Shown one piece after another: positions 31,541 to 39,384 of a DNA stretch of 50,569 nt. Position 1 is the stretch's first letter. Each line of letters opens with the position of its first letter. Below the pieces are notes generated by a model, which was given only the letters and a program-made list of their open reading frames with translations, did not search any database and was not told where the DNA came from. Source of the stretch: an uncultured Bacteroidales bacterium (lineage in GTDB: Bacteria; Bacteroidota; Bacteroidia; Bacteroidales; P3); the NCBI GenBank assembly GCA_900316235.1, contig ONCC01000029.1:1-50569 (forward strand), given 5' to 3'. The translations under genes were made by a program, and so were the position numbers.

Positions 31541-33457
31541 ATGAAGAAATTCCTCGTTTCAATCATGGCGCTGGCTTGCGGCGTGGCCGCCATGGCGCAA
31601 AGTGACTATGGCGTGAATGTCGTCTACAACGGTGATACTGCCACGGTCAGCGTGGGCGACAGCGCAGCGCAGTACCTCACTGTCAGCCAGCAGGGGGCGC
31701 ATGTCTCCATCCTGCAGAGTAACGACCTCGCCAGCGAGATTACCTACAACCTCAGCGGCTCGTCGACCGACGGCGGCTTCTACATGTCGGGCTCCTACAA
31801 GGCCACCATCGAGCTTAACGGTCTGACGCTGACCAACAGCTCGGCGGTGTACAGCGGTGCTGCGGTGCATATCCAGAACGGAAAGCGCATCAACGTGAAG
31901 GTCATCACCGGCACCGAGAACACCCTCGTCGACGCCGCCGGCGGCTCGCAGAAGGGCTGCCTCTACGTGAAAGGCCACGCCGAGTTCAAGCAGCAGGGCA
32001 CCCTCAACGTGGTGGGCAACGTGAAGCACGCCATCAAGGCCGGCGAATACATCACGCTGAAGAACGCCACCCTCAACGTCACCTCCGCCGTGGGCGACGG
32101 CATCTCCTGCAACCAGTATTTCCTGATGGAGAGCGGCACCATTAACATCAGCGGTACCGAGGACGACGGCATCCAGTGCGACCTCGACGGCGACACCTCG
32201 ACGGGCGAGACCGCCGACCACGAGGACGAGGACAGCGGAAACATCTACATCGAGGGCGGCAGCATCACCGTCAACTGCGCCGCCATCGCCGCCAAGGGCA
32301 TCAAGAGTGCTGGCGACATCTTCATCAGCGGCGAGCCTGAAATCAACATCACCACCAGCGGCAAGGGTGCGTGGGATGAAGAGGATTTGGAGACCAAGGC
32401 GGCCTGCGGCATCAGCTCCGACCGCAATATTGATATCAGCGGCGGCACCCTCACGCTCACCGCCACCGGCTCGGGCGGCAAGGGCATGAAGTGCGACAGC
32501 ATCCTCACCATTAGCGGCGGCGACATCACCGTCTCCACCTCCGGCGGTCTCTACTATAATAACGGCACGACAGAGAACACCAACTATACCGGCAACACCG
32601 ACCGCGTCAGCAGCGACTACTATTCGTCGCCCAAGGGCATCAAGGCCGGCCTCAAGACCGAAGTGAGCAACAACAGCTACACCTACAGCGGCGGCATAGT
32701 CATCAGCGGCGGCAAGGTGAAGGTGACCACCAGCGGACGTAACGCTGAAGGCATCGAAAGCAAGAACTATCTCAACATTGAAGGTGGCGAGATTTATATC
32801 AACGCCTACGACGACGGCATCAACTCGGCGCAGGATATGACCATCACGGGCGGCTATGTCTATTCCCATTCCAACAACAACGACGGCATCGACGCCAACG
32901 GCAACATCTACCTCAACGGAGGCCTGGTGTATGCCATCGGCGCCCGCTCGCCAGAATTGGCCATCGACGCCAACAGCGAGGAGGGCAAGAAAGTCTACAT
33001 CAACGGCGGTGTTGTTATCACCGTCGGCGGTGTCGAGAACGGTGCCTCCTACAACCAACCCAAGATTCAGCAATCCTCCGTCAGCAGCAATACCTGGTAC
33101 ACCGTCACCTACGGCGACAACAGTATAGCTTTCAAAACTCCCACCATCAGTACCGGCGGTGGTCACGGAGGCCCTGGTGGCAATTCAAGCGGACTTGTCA
33201 TTTCCGCCCCCAGCACTCCCTCTCTTGCCACTGGCAACAACATCACCGACGGCACCTCTTACTTTGAGGGCAACTGCATTGTTGCGAATAACGGCGGCGC
33301 TGTAGGCATCGAGGAAATTGACTCAAGCAATCAAGCAATCGAGCAATCAGACAATCGAGTATTTACTATCGATGGTCGTTACCTCGGCACTGAAGTCCCC
33401 GCCGACTTCCGCGGTGTCTACCTCCAGAACGGCAAAAAGCACATTAAGTTGCAATAA
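31541..33457 (+). CDS. DUF4353 (Cthe_2159-type) beta-helix protein with sorting tail
   Basis: The 638-residue protein starts with a signal peptide (MKKFLVSIMALACGVAAMA). Residues about 60-540 consist of repeated beta-helix rungs with the phrases GIKSAGDIFISGEPEINITTS, GGKGMKCDSILTISGGDI and DGIDANGNIYLNGG. These are typical of DUF4353 proteins, whose founding member binds acidic polysaccharide and calcium. A Gly-rich stretch (GGGHGGPGGNSSG) and a short folded segment follow, then a linker encoded by an 8-bp repeat (33325-33356), and a terminal VFTIDGRYLGT...GVYLQNGKKHIKLQ tail of type IX sorting character. A carbohydrate-binding surface role is likely; enzymatic activity is not evident. Confidence 0.85.
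   Translation: MKKFLVSIMALACGVAAMAQSDYGVNVVYNGDTATVSVGDSAAQYLTVSQQGAHVSILQSNDLASEITYNLSGSSTDGGFYMSGSYKATIELNGLTLTNSSAVYSGAAVHIQNGKRINVKVITGTENTLVDAAGGSQKGCLYVKGHAEFKQQGTLNVVGNVKHAIKAGEYITLKNATLNVTSAVGDGISCNQYFLMESGTINISGTEDDGIQCDLDGDTSTGETADHEDEDSGNIYIEGGSITVNCAAIAAKGIKSAGDIFISGEPEINITTSGKGAWDEEDLETKAACGISSDRNIDISGGTLTLTATGSGGKGMKCDSILTISGGDITVSTSGGLYYNNGTTENTNYTGNTDRVSSDYYSSPKGIKAGLKTEVSNNSYTYSGGIVISGGKVKVTTSGRNAEGIESKNYLNIEGGEIYINAYDDGINSAQDMTITGGYVYSHSNNNDGIDANGNIYLNGGLVYAIGARSPELAIDANSEEGKKVYINGGVVITVGGVENGASYNQPKIQQSSVSSNTWYTVTYGDNSIAFKTPTISTGGGHGGPGGNSSGLVISAPSTPSLATGNNITDGTSYFEGNCIVANNGGAVGIEEIDSSNQAIEQSDNRVFTIDGRYLGTEVPADFRGVYLQNGKKHIKLQ
33325..33356. repeat. (AAGCAATC)n octamer repeat inside the DUF4353 gene
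   Basis: Four units of period 8 (AAGCAATC, AAGCAATC, GAGCAATC, AGACAATC) encode SNQAIEQSDNR, the linker before the C-terminal sorting tail. Confidence 0.75.
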
Positions 33458-33482
33458 TTCTTTTCAGCATAACTTCAAAAAG

Positions 33483-33513
33483 AAAGCGGGGCCTCAAAGG
33501 TCCCGCTTTTTTT
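33483..33513 (+). terminator. Rho-independent terminator of the DUF4353 gene
   Basis: AAAGCGGG-g-CCT pairs with AGG-t-CCCGCTTT followed by a run of seven T. Confidence 0.9.
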
Positions 33514-33557
33514 GTCAGTTCATCATCCGTCCCGCTGTGGGAACGGCATTGCGGAGG

Positions 33558-34199
33558 TCATCCCATTGGTATTTCGGGATGCGGCACAGAGAGGGGTAGG
33601 CCTTTTTGCGAGAGGTAGAACATGTAGAGGACGACGGGCTTGGAGCCTCGATTTTCGCCATGGTGGACGGTGCCGACCATCTCGACAATGGCTTCGCCCT
33701 CGTGGACGATCTTCTCGGTGCCGTCCACAGCAACGATGGTCAGCTCGCCCTGCACCAGCACGCCGTGATTCATGGCGTCGTGGTGATGCCAGCCGAGTTT
33801 GCTTCCTTGCGGAATGACATATTTCACCGCCACCAGCTCGGGCCGTCCCTGCGGGTAGTCGGGAAGCTCCGCCCCATCCCAGCTCTGCGAGGTACGGAAG
33901 AGCTCCGTGGTCTCTACCTGCTTTAGCATCTCGCAGATGGGGTCTTCACGGAGAATCTTAGGGGCCGATTTGCCGGCCAGCACCAGCACCTTCTTCGCTT
34001 TATATAATTTAGATTCAGCGGTGCTCAGTTCCCCTTCGGGGTGTTTCCCGTTGCGGTAGATATGCAGCTGGCGCGACCGCACCACGGCCGTCAGCTCGGG
34101 GTCGTCCTGCAGCGCCAGCCAAATCCGGTGGTACTCGCCATTCTCCTCAAACAGCTTCCGCTGCAGGTGCGAGCACATGTTGGTGGTATCTATTTGCAT
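33558..34199 (-). CDS. Cupin-domain protein
   Basis: The start at 34199 (213 residues, MQIDTTNMCSHLQRKLFEEN) follows a promoter; the longer frame would run through that promoter and the divergent Fic promoter. The N-terminal ~100 residues are helical. The C-terminal half is a cupin: GSKLGWHHHDAMNHGVLVQG supplies the metal-binding His cluster, and the second motif is GTVHHGENRGSKPVV. The closing SQKGLPLSVPHPEI is short. The function is not identifiable; cupins of this kind bind metals and small ligands. It is single-gene and divergent from fic. Confidence 0.7.
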   Translation of the reverse strand: MQIDTTNMCSHLQRKLFEENGEYHRIWLALQDDPELTAVVRSRQLHIYRNGKHPEGELSTAESKLYKAKKVLVLAGKSAPKILREDPICEMLKQVETTELFRTSQSWDGAELPDYPQGRPELVAVKYVIPQGSKLGWHHHDAMNHGVLVQGELTIVAVDGTEKIVHEGEAIVEMVGTVHHGENRGSKPVVLYMFYLSQKGLPLSVPHPEIPMG

Positions 34200-34219
34200 A
34201 ACTGTCTTTTTTCTTTTTT

Positions 34220-34289
34220 GCAAAAATACGCATTTTATTTGAATTAAGAAAAATAATTTTGTCATGTGGGGGATTTTGCGTAACTTTGC
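34220..34289. promoter_or_regulatory. Divergent promoters of the cupin and Fic genes
   Basis: Minus: TTTC (34248-34251), 19 bases, TATTTTTGC (34220-34228). Plus: TTTG (34258-34261), 19 bases, TAACTTTGC (34281-34289), a perfect match. The Fic ATG is only 10 nt after its -7 box, so its transcript has almost no leader. Confidence 0.8.
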
Positions 34290-34299
34290 AATTTGAAAT

Positions 34300-35358
34300 A
34301 TGACGCAAGAGAACAAGGACATATTATTGAAACTGCTTGACCGGCACCGCGAGTTGGACATCTCGGAGCAGATAGATTACGACAAATTCTATCTGTATTC
34401 TATCATCGTGCACTCAACCGCCATCGAGGGCAGCACGGTGACCGAGGTGGAGGCGCAGCTGCTCTTCGACGAGGGCATCACCTCCAGTAAGCGCACCATG
34501 CAGGAACAGATGATGAACCTTGACCTCAAGGTGGCCTACGAATACGGTCGCGAGTGGATCAAGCGGCACGAGCCCATCACCGTCGAATGGCTTATCACGT
34601 TGGCCTCAAAGGTGATGGCCCGCACCGGCAGCGAGTACAGCGCGTTGGGTGGCAATTTTTCCGCTGCCAAAGGTGAGTTGCGCAAGCTCAATGTCTCTGC
34701 CGGCATTGGTGGTAAGTCTTATATGTCCTATCTCAAAGTGCCGGAACGTCTCGCAGACTTCTGCAAAGAACTCAATCGTCGTCGCAAGGCTATCGACCCC
34801 GCGGACATTTGTGGCGTCTACGACCTCAGTTTCTGGGCGCACTATGAGTTGGTGACCATCCATCCGTGGGCCGACGGCAACGGCCGCACCAGCCGCCTGC
34901 TGATGAACCTCCTGCAAATGGAGTTCGGAGTCTTGCCCACCAAGGTGCTCAAGGAAGACAAGACTACTTACATCCAAGCCCTTATCGACACCCGCGAGGC
35001 GGAGGACATCGCCATCTTCCAGAATTGCATGGCCACTCTCCACACGCGACACTTGAGGGCAGATATCGACCAATATGTCAACTCCTCCTCCGGGAAAATG
35101 GTCGATAAAGAGGGTTTAAGTAAAAAAATGGTCGATAAATGGTCGATAAAGCCCACTCTGGCCGAAAAACTGGTCGATGTTTTGACATTTGTGGCTGATA
35201 AAGAAGAGTTCTCCACCGAGGCCATCGTCCGCCAGTTCGGATTTACACCAACCACCGCCAAGCGGTATCTGCGTCAGCTTACCGAGTTCGGCTATCTGGA
35301 ATCTCATGGTGGCAACCGCAACCGCACCTATCGGTTGAAAAATTTAATTTCGGAATAA
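34300..35358 (+). CDS. Fic-domain AMP-transferase with C-terminal winged helix
   Basis: The 352-residue protein has the Fic catalytic motif HPWADGNGRTSR at 188-199. His188 is the base, and the loop binds the alpha/beta phosphates of a nucleotide. An N-terminal HSTAIEGS (38-45) matches the autoinhibitory S/T-x-x-x-E-G motif, with Glu43 blocking ATP gamma-phosphate, as in class II Fic proteins. The last ~75 residues form a winged-helix DNA-binding domain. The linker carries repeats of ATGGTCGATAA (35098, 35128, 35139), giving KMVDK twice. Fic proteins AMPylate targets; the DNA-binding domain suggests self-regulated transcription. It has its own consensus promoter and lies next to the defence-like cluster. 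Confidence 0.9.
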   Translation: MTQENKDILLKLLDRHRELDISEQIDYDKFYLYSIIVHSTAIEGSTVTEVEAQLLFDEGITSSKRTMQEQMMNLDLKVAYEYGREWIKRHEPITVEWLITLASKVMARTGSEYSALGGNFSAAKGELRKLNVSAGIGGKSYMSYLKVPERLADFCKELNRRRKAIDPADICGVYDLSFWAHYELVTIHPWADGNGRTSRLLMNLLQMEFGVLPTKVLKEDKTTYIQALIDTREAEDIAIFQNCMATLHTRHLRADIDQYVNSSSGKMVDKEGLSKKMVDKWSIKPTLAEKLVDVLTFVADKEEFSTEAIVRQFGFTPTTAKRYLRQLTEFGYLESHGGNRNRTYRLKNLISE

Positions 35359-35636
35359 GAAGTGCTATCAGGTAGGCATCCTGCCTGGCTCCGAAGGAGA
35401 CATGGCCTGCGACGCAAGTACGGCCAAGAGCAGAGGGCTGGAGCAAACTAGTGCCCAACTAGTGCCTCCGCCTGACTCCGGAGGTAACTGTGACTTGTGA
35501 CTAAAATGAAACGCATAAGACTGGAACCATTTCTCTCTCAAGGTGTTTTACTTCCGTACGTTACAGCGTTACAGTTCAAAACAGAGTGTTTTCTTCTCTA
35601 CAAGGCTATAGGTTTTTGGTAAACGAATAAAAATAT

Positions 35637-35668
35637 TTTGCTATATCATAAATAATTTGTATTTTTGC
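35637..35668 (+). promoter_or_regulatory. Consensus promoter of the helicase-methylase operon
   Basis: TTTG (35637-35640), exactly 19 bases, TATTTTTGC (35660-35668). No other good promoter lies between it and the ATG at 35996. Confidence 0.75.
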
Positions 35669-35813
35669 AGTCGAAATAACATAAAAGAATGCGTTAATGT
35701 GCAAATGCGTTAATGCGTTAGTTTTAATAAATGAACAACTAAAACAGAATAGAAACAGAGAAATAGAATAGTAATAAATACATAATTTAGAAGCGTTTTT
35801 GCTTTTCTTTGGA

Positions 35814-35937
35814 GTACCCGAAAAACTGGACACTTTTCAATGTACTACCTGCCAAGAAAGCGGAACGCACGCGGTTTATCCGTGTGCTTTCTTGTATGGT
35901 AGTAGGTAGTCCAGTAAATCCTCGGGTACATTGAAAG
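35814..35937 (+). ncRNA. Nested hairpin with a competing fold in the helicase leader (alternatively a MITE)
   Basis: Four nested stems can form: GTACCCGA (35814-35821) with 35922-35929; ACTGGAC (35825-35831) with 35909-35915; TACTACC (35843-35849) with 35898-35904; AAGAAAGC (35854-35861) with 35886-35893. A further near-perfect inner pairing is CACGCGG with CCGTGTG. A mutually exclusive pairing exists between CTTTTCAATGTAC (35833-35845) and GTACATTGAAAG (35926-35937). The outer arms also look like terminal inverted repeats (GTACCCGA...CTGGAC), reminiscent of IS3-type ends, so a non-autonomous element is the alternative explanation. Confidence 0.5.
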
Positions 35938-35995
35938 TATCACGGATAACTTTTTATATCATTCGAAAGGCGAAGCGCCAATAACGCCAAGCCTT

Positions 35996-38900
35996 ATGAG
36001 CACCAAGTTTTTTAACAATATTGAGTCGACGCTGATGGACAAGTTCCACGGTATCGCCTCTGCAATGGCCAACTTCGACATATTCCATGCTGTAGTTGGC
36101 TATTTTCGTTCTTCGGGATATTTCAAACTGCGACAGGAATTGGAAGCCACACAGGAAATCAAGATTCTTGTTGGTATCAATATCGACAACCTTTTTCGTC
36201 AATCACAAGCAGCTGGCAAACTCTTCTTTGGTGACAAGGATGTGAGTTTGGAACAATACTGCGAGGATTTCCTTCGTGACGTCTACCAATCGGAATATTC
36301 TTCCGAGGTTGACGAGGGCATCCGTCAGTTTTGCACAGACATATCGGAAGGTCGCCTGCAACTGCGCATACACCCCACTAAAGACCTCCATGCAAAATTC
36401 TACCTCTGCCTGCCCAAGAACCACAGCGAACACAGCGACGGATGGGTCATCATGGGTAGCAGCAACCTCAGCGCCCAAGGGCTCGGCACCACCGAGCCGC
36501 CTCGCTACGAGCTCAATGTGGCTATGAAAGACTATGACGATGTGCATTATTGCGAGGAGGAGTTTCAACGTCTCTGGAACGATGCCATTCCGGTGACCTT
36601 GGACGATGTGAACCACATCGTCGGGAAGACCCATCTTGCACCAGAAGACCATCAACCTACACCCTACGAGCTCTATATGCGTATGCTCATCGACCACTTC
36701 GGCAACCAGGTCGAAGATGATTTCATTCCGCAACTCCCTGACAACTACGACAATCTTACCTACCAGCGTGACGCTGTGGTGCAGGGATATGACATTATGA
36801 TGCAGCACGGCGGTTGCTTCATTGCCGACGTGGTGGGTTTGGGCAAGACTGTGGTGGCTGCTATGATTGCGCAGCGCTTCATCGCCGCAAATGGCGACAA
36901 CACCCGCATCCTTGTCATCTTCCCACCAGCAGTTAAAAGCAACTGGGAAGACACTTTTGCAGACTTCCGTATCAAAAACAAATACAGCCGCTTTATCACT
37001 AACGGAAGTCTTGACAAAGTCATCGATGGCGACGGCTACGATGAGAAAGAATACTACGACCTTATCATTGTCGATGAGGCCCACAACTTCCGGCACGACA
37101 GCAACGACAACTACGACCTGTTGCAACGCATCTGCAAGTCGGCACGCCTCAACAAGGGCAATGTCAAGGGTGGCAAGCGAGTTCTCCTACTTTCTGCCAC
37201 CCCGCTCAACAACACGCCCGAGGATATCAAAAACCAGTTGCTGCTATTCCAAGACACCGCCCGCTGCACGCTCGACGGCATAAGCAACATCGCCGACACC
37301 TTTGCCCCGTGGATAAAGGAGTTCAAAAGCCTTATGTCGCAGCGACGCGTACTGAGTGCCGACTACCTCACCAGCCATATAGACGATATCAACCAGCAGA
37401 TGCGCCACACGGTGTTGGAGAAAGTGATGGTGCGCCGTACCCGCAACAACATCCAGCACGAACCCCGTTATGCCGGTGAGATCCAATTCCCCCAACTGCT
37501 CGACCCTACCGACCGCACCTATCAGATGTCGCCCGAGGTGCTGATGCTCTTCGTCAATACCTACAAGAAATTGGTGGACACGCCCACCTCCAACCTGAAA
37601 GAGGACAATCCCGAGTTGTTCGATGGCAGCGGCCTCCACTATGCCCGCTATCGTGCTGTGGAGTATTGCCCATCGTATAAAGTTCCGTCAGGCAAGAAAG
37701 CCAAGCAGGTGGCCGACTCGCTGGCCGGCATCTACCAAACCCACATGGTCAAACGCTTGGAGAGCAGCTTTGACGCCTTCCGCCGTTCGCTCCACACCCT
37801 CCTCGATGCCACCAACGGCATGATCAAGATGTTCAACGAGGACAAAGTAATCATCGCCCCCGAACTGAATGTAAAGAAACTGCAGGCCGATGGCATGGAG
37901 TTGGATGCGATAATCGAGCTGGCCATCGGCAAGGGATTCGACCAAAACGAGATAACCTTCCGTGCTGCCGACTTCAAGCCCGATTTTCTTCCGATGTTGG
38001 AATACGATGCCGAGGTGTTGGACAAACTCTGCCAACAATGGGACAAGGTGAAATCCGACCCCAAGTTGGACCTCTTTGTCAGTATGCTGGAGGATGAACT
38101 CTTCGACAAGAGCAAGAACCTCGAAGGCAAGCTGGTGGTATTCAGCGAGAGTGTCGATACCGTCAACTATCTGGAGAAGGAGCTGAAAGAACGTTTGCAC
38201 CGCAACGACATCCTTGCCGTCTGCGCCAAGAACCGCAACCGTCTGCGTGAGACCATACAGGCGAACTTCGATGCCAAATACAAGAAGGAATGGCGTAATG
38301 ACTATAACATCATCATCACCTCCGATGTGTTGGCCGAGGGTGTCAACCTGCACCGTGCCAATGTCATCGTCAACTACGACAGCCCTTGGAACGCCACCCG
38401 CCTGATGCAGCGTATCGGCCGTGTAAACCGTATCGGCTCCACCGCCGACGCCATCTACAACTATATGTTCTATCCCTCCGACCCGGGCGATGCCATCATC
38501 AGCCTCAAGAAGAACTCACTCATCAAACTGCAAAGTTTCCATTCTGCTCTTGGTGAGGATACCCGCATCTACTCGCACGAGGAGATGGTGCACGAATTCA
38601 AACTCTTCAATGCCGATGTACGCGACGAGACCGACCGCAGCCTGGAATTGCTGCGCGAAGTGCGGCACCTCCACGACACCAATCCCGCCCTTTATCGCAA
38701 AATCAAACAACTGCCACCCAAGAGCCGCTGTGCAAGAGACTCGGAGAGGCTCAATCTCAATAACCCCACACAAGCCGAAGGCGCAGTGTGGGGCAACCCA
38801 AACCCCACATCCATGCGTGCCGGAGGTACGCGACCTCAAACCATATCCTACCTGGCCTCACCACTAAAGAAGGCTTTCTACCTCGTTGGTGCCGACACCC

Positions 38901-39376
38901 ACGAGCTATCCTTCCTCGAGGCGGCGGACATCTTCTATGCCGATCCCGATGAGAAGGCTGTGTCGTTCGGCGACAGCGAGCCTCTCCACTATGAGCAGGT
39001 GCGGACAGCTTTGAAGCAATACACCCTCGACCAACAGCGCGAGCATCAAGACGACAAACCCAAGATTGGCAGCAAAGACAACGACGCCAAGAAAGCCGCC
39101 GCTTTCCTGCGCGAGGTGCGTCCCATGCTCGACGATGAAGGCCGCCACACCCTCGACCGACTGAAACAGTTGGTGGAACGCGGAACTTACAACCAGTTGG
39201 CCGACGCCCTTATCCGTATGTCGAAGAAACAAAAGAAAGAGCCAGTTCCCATGATTAAGATTTTGGAACAACTCGAAGAGTTGAACGGCCGTTATGGCCA
39301 GCCGCAACCCGAGACGACTACCAAACAAGTGGCGCTCACCACCGCAGACATCATCCTTTCAGAAACATTCAAATAA
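35996..39376 (+). CDS. PLD-nuclease/SNF2-type helicase, defence-associated
   Basis: The 1126-residue protein begins with a phospholipase-D-like domain (about 1-170): HAKFYL (His132, Lys134) followed by GSSNLS, one HKD half-site, so a dimer would complete the nuclease. A superfamily 2 helicase follows: VVGLGKTVVAAM (Walker A), IVDEAHNFRHD (DEAH box), LLLSATPLNN, and C-terminal motifs EGVNLHRANVIVNYDSPWN and RLMQRIGRVNRIG. Between KSRCAR and TISYLASPL the chain has an extra ~38 residues encoded over palindromic repeats (38764-38833). The methylase gene follows after 8 nt. PLD-helicase and adenine methylase pairs are known from antiphage islands; nuclease activity is inferred. Confidence 0.88.
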   Translation: MSTKFFNNIESTLMDKFHGIASAMANFDIFHAVVGYFRSSGYFKLRQELEATQEIKILVGINIDNLFRQSQAAGKLFFGDKDVSLEQYCEDFLRDVYQSEYSSEVDEGIRQFCTDISEGRLQLRIHPTKDLHAKFYLCLPKNHSEHSDGWVIMGSSNLSAQGLGTTEPPRYELNVAMKDYDDVHYCEEEFQRLWNDAIPVTLDDVNHIVGKTHLAPEDHQPTPYELYMRMLIDHFGNQVEDDFIPQLPDNYDNLTYQRDAVVQGYDIMMQHGGCFIADVVGLGKTVVAAMIAQRFIAANGDNTRILVIFPPAVKSNWEDTFADFRIKNKYSRFITNGSLDKVIDGDGYDEKEYYDLIIVDEAHNFRHDSNDNYDLLQRICKSARLNKGNVKGGKRVLLLSATPLNNTPEDIKNQLLLFQDTARCTLDGISNIADTFAPWIKEFKSLMSQRRVLSADYLTSHIDDINQQMRHTVLEKVMVRRTRNNIQHEPRYAGEIQFPQLLDPTDRTYQMSPEVLMLFVNTYKKLVDTPTSNLKEDNPELFDGSGLHYARYRAVEYCPSYKVPSGKKAKQVADSLAGIYQTHMVKRLESSFDAFRRSLHTLLDATNGMIKMFNEDKVIIAPELNVKKLQADGMELDAIIELAIGKGFDQNEITFRAADFKPDFLPMLEYDAEVLDKLCQQWDKVKSDPKLDLFVSMLEDELFDKSKNLEGKLVVFSESVDTVNYLEKELKERLHRNDILAVCAKNRNRLRETIQANFDAKYKKEWRNDYNIIITSDVLAEGVNLHRANVIVNYDSPWNATRLMQRIGRVNRIGSTADAIYNYMFYPSDPGDAIISLKKNSLIKLQSFHSALGEDTRIYSHEEMVHEFKLFNADVRDETDRSLELLREVRHLHDTNPALYRKIKQLPPKSRCARDSERLNLNNPTQAEGAVWGNPNPTSMRAGGTRPQTISYLASPLKKAFYLVGADTHELSFLEAADIFYADPDEKAVSFGDSEPLHYEQVRTALKQYTLDQQREHQDDKPKIGSKDNDAKKAAAFLREVRPMLDDEGRHTLDRLKQLVERGTYNQLADALIRMSKKQKKEPVPMIKILEQLEELNGRYGQPQPETTTKQVALTTADIILSETFK
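38764..38833. repeat. Palindromic repeats in-frame in the helicase gene
   Basis: CCCCACAC (38764-38771) pairs with GTGTGGGG (38786-38793), and GCGTGCC-gga-GGTACGC (38815-38831) is a second palindrome. The latter resembles the intergenic repeat arm at 4658-4677 (GCGTGCC-ttta-GGTACGCGA). The stretch encodes an insertion absent from the family pattern as I know it. Confidence 0.65.
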
Positions 39377-39384
39377 GCAATATT

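Larger units (their letters stand above)
35359..35995 (+). other. Long leader and repeats before the helicase gene
   Basis: This 637-nt stretch has no convincing gene. From 35359 to about 35600 it is moderately GC-rich with small direct repeats (ACTAGTGCC twice). From 35600 it becomes AT-rich and contains a consensus promoter (35637-35668), three AATGCGTTA repeats (35689-35721) and a large nested hairpin (35814-35929). The leader to the helicase ATG would be about 320 nt. Confidence 0.7.

Noticed and set aside
31559..33166. Minus-strand open frame of 535 codons
   Set aside because: Antisense shadow of the repetitive DUF4353 gene.
34300..35358. Fic toxin of a two-gene toxin-antitoxin pair
   Set aside because: No small antitoxin gene is adjacent, and the inhibitory motif lies within the Fic protein itself.
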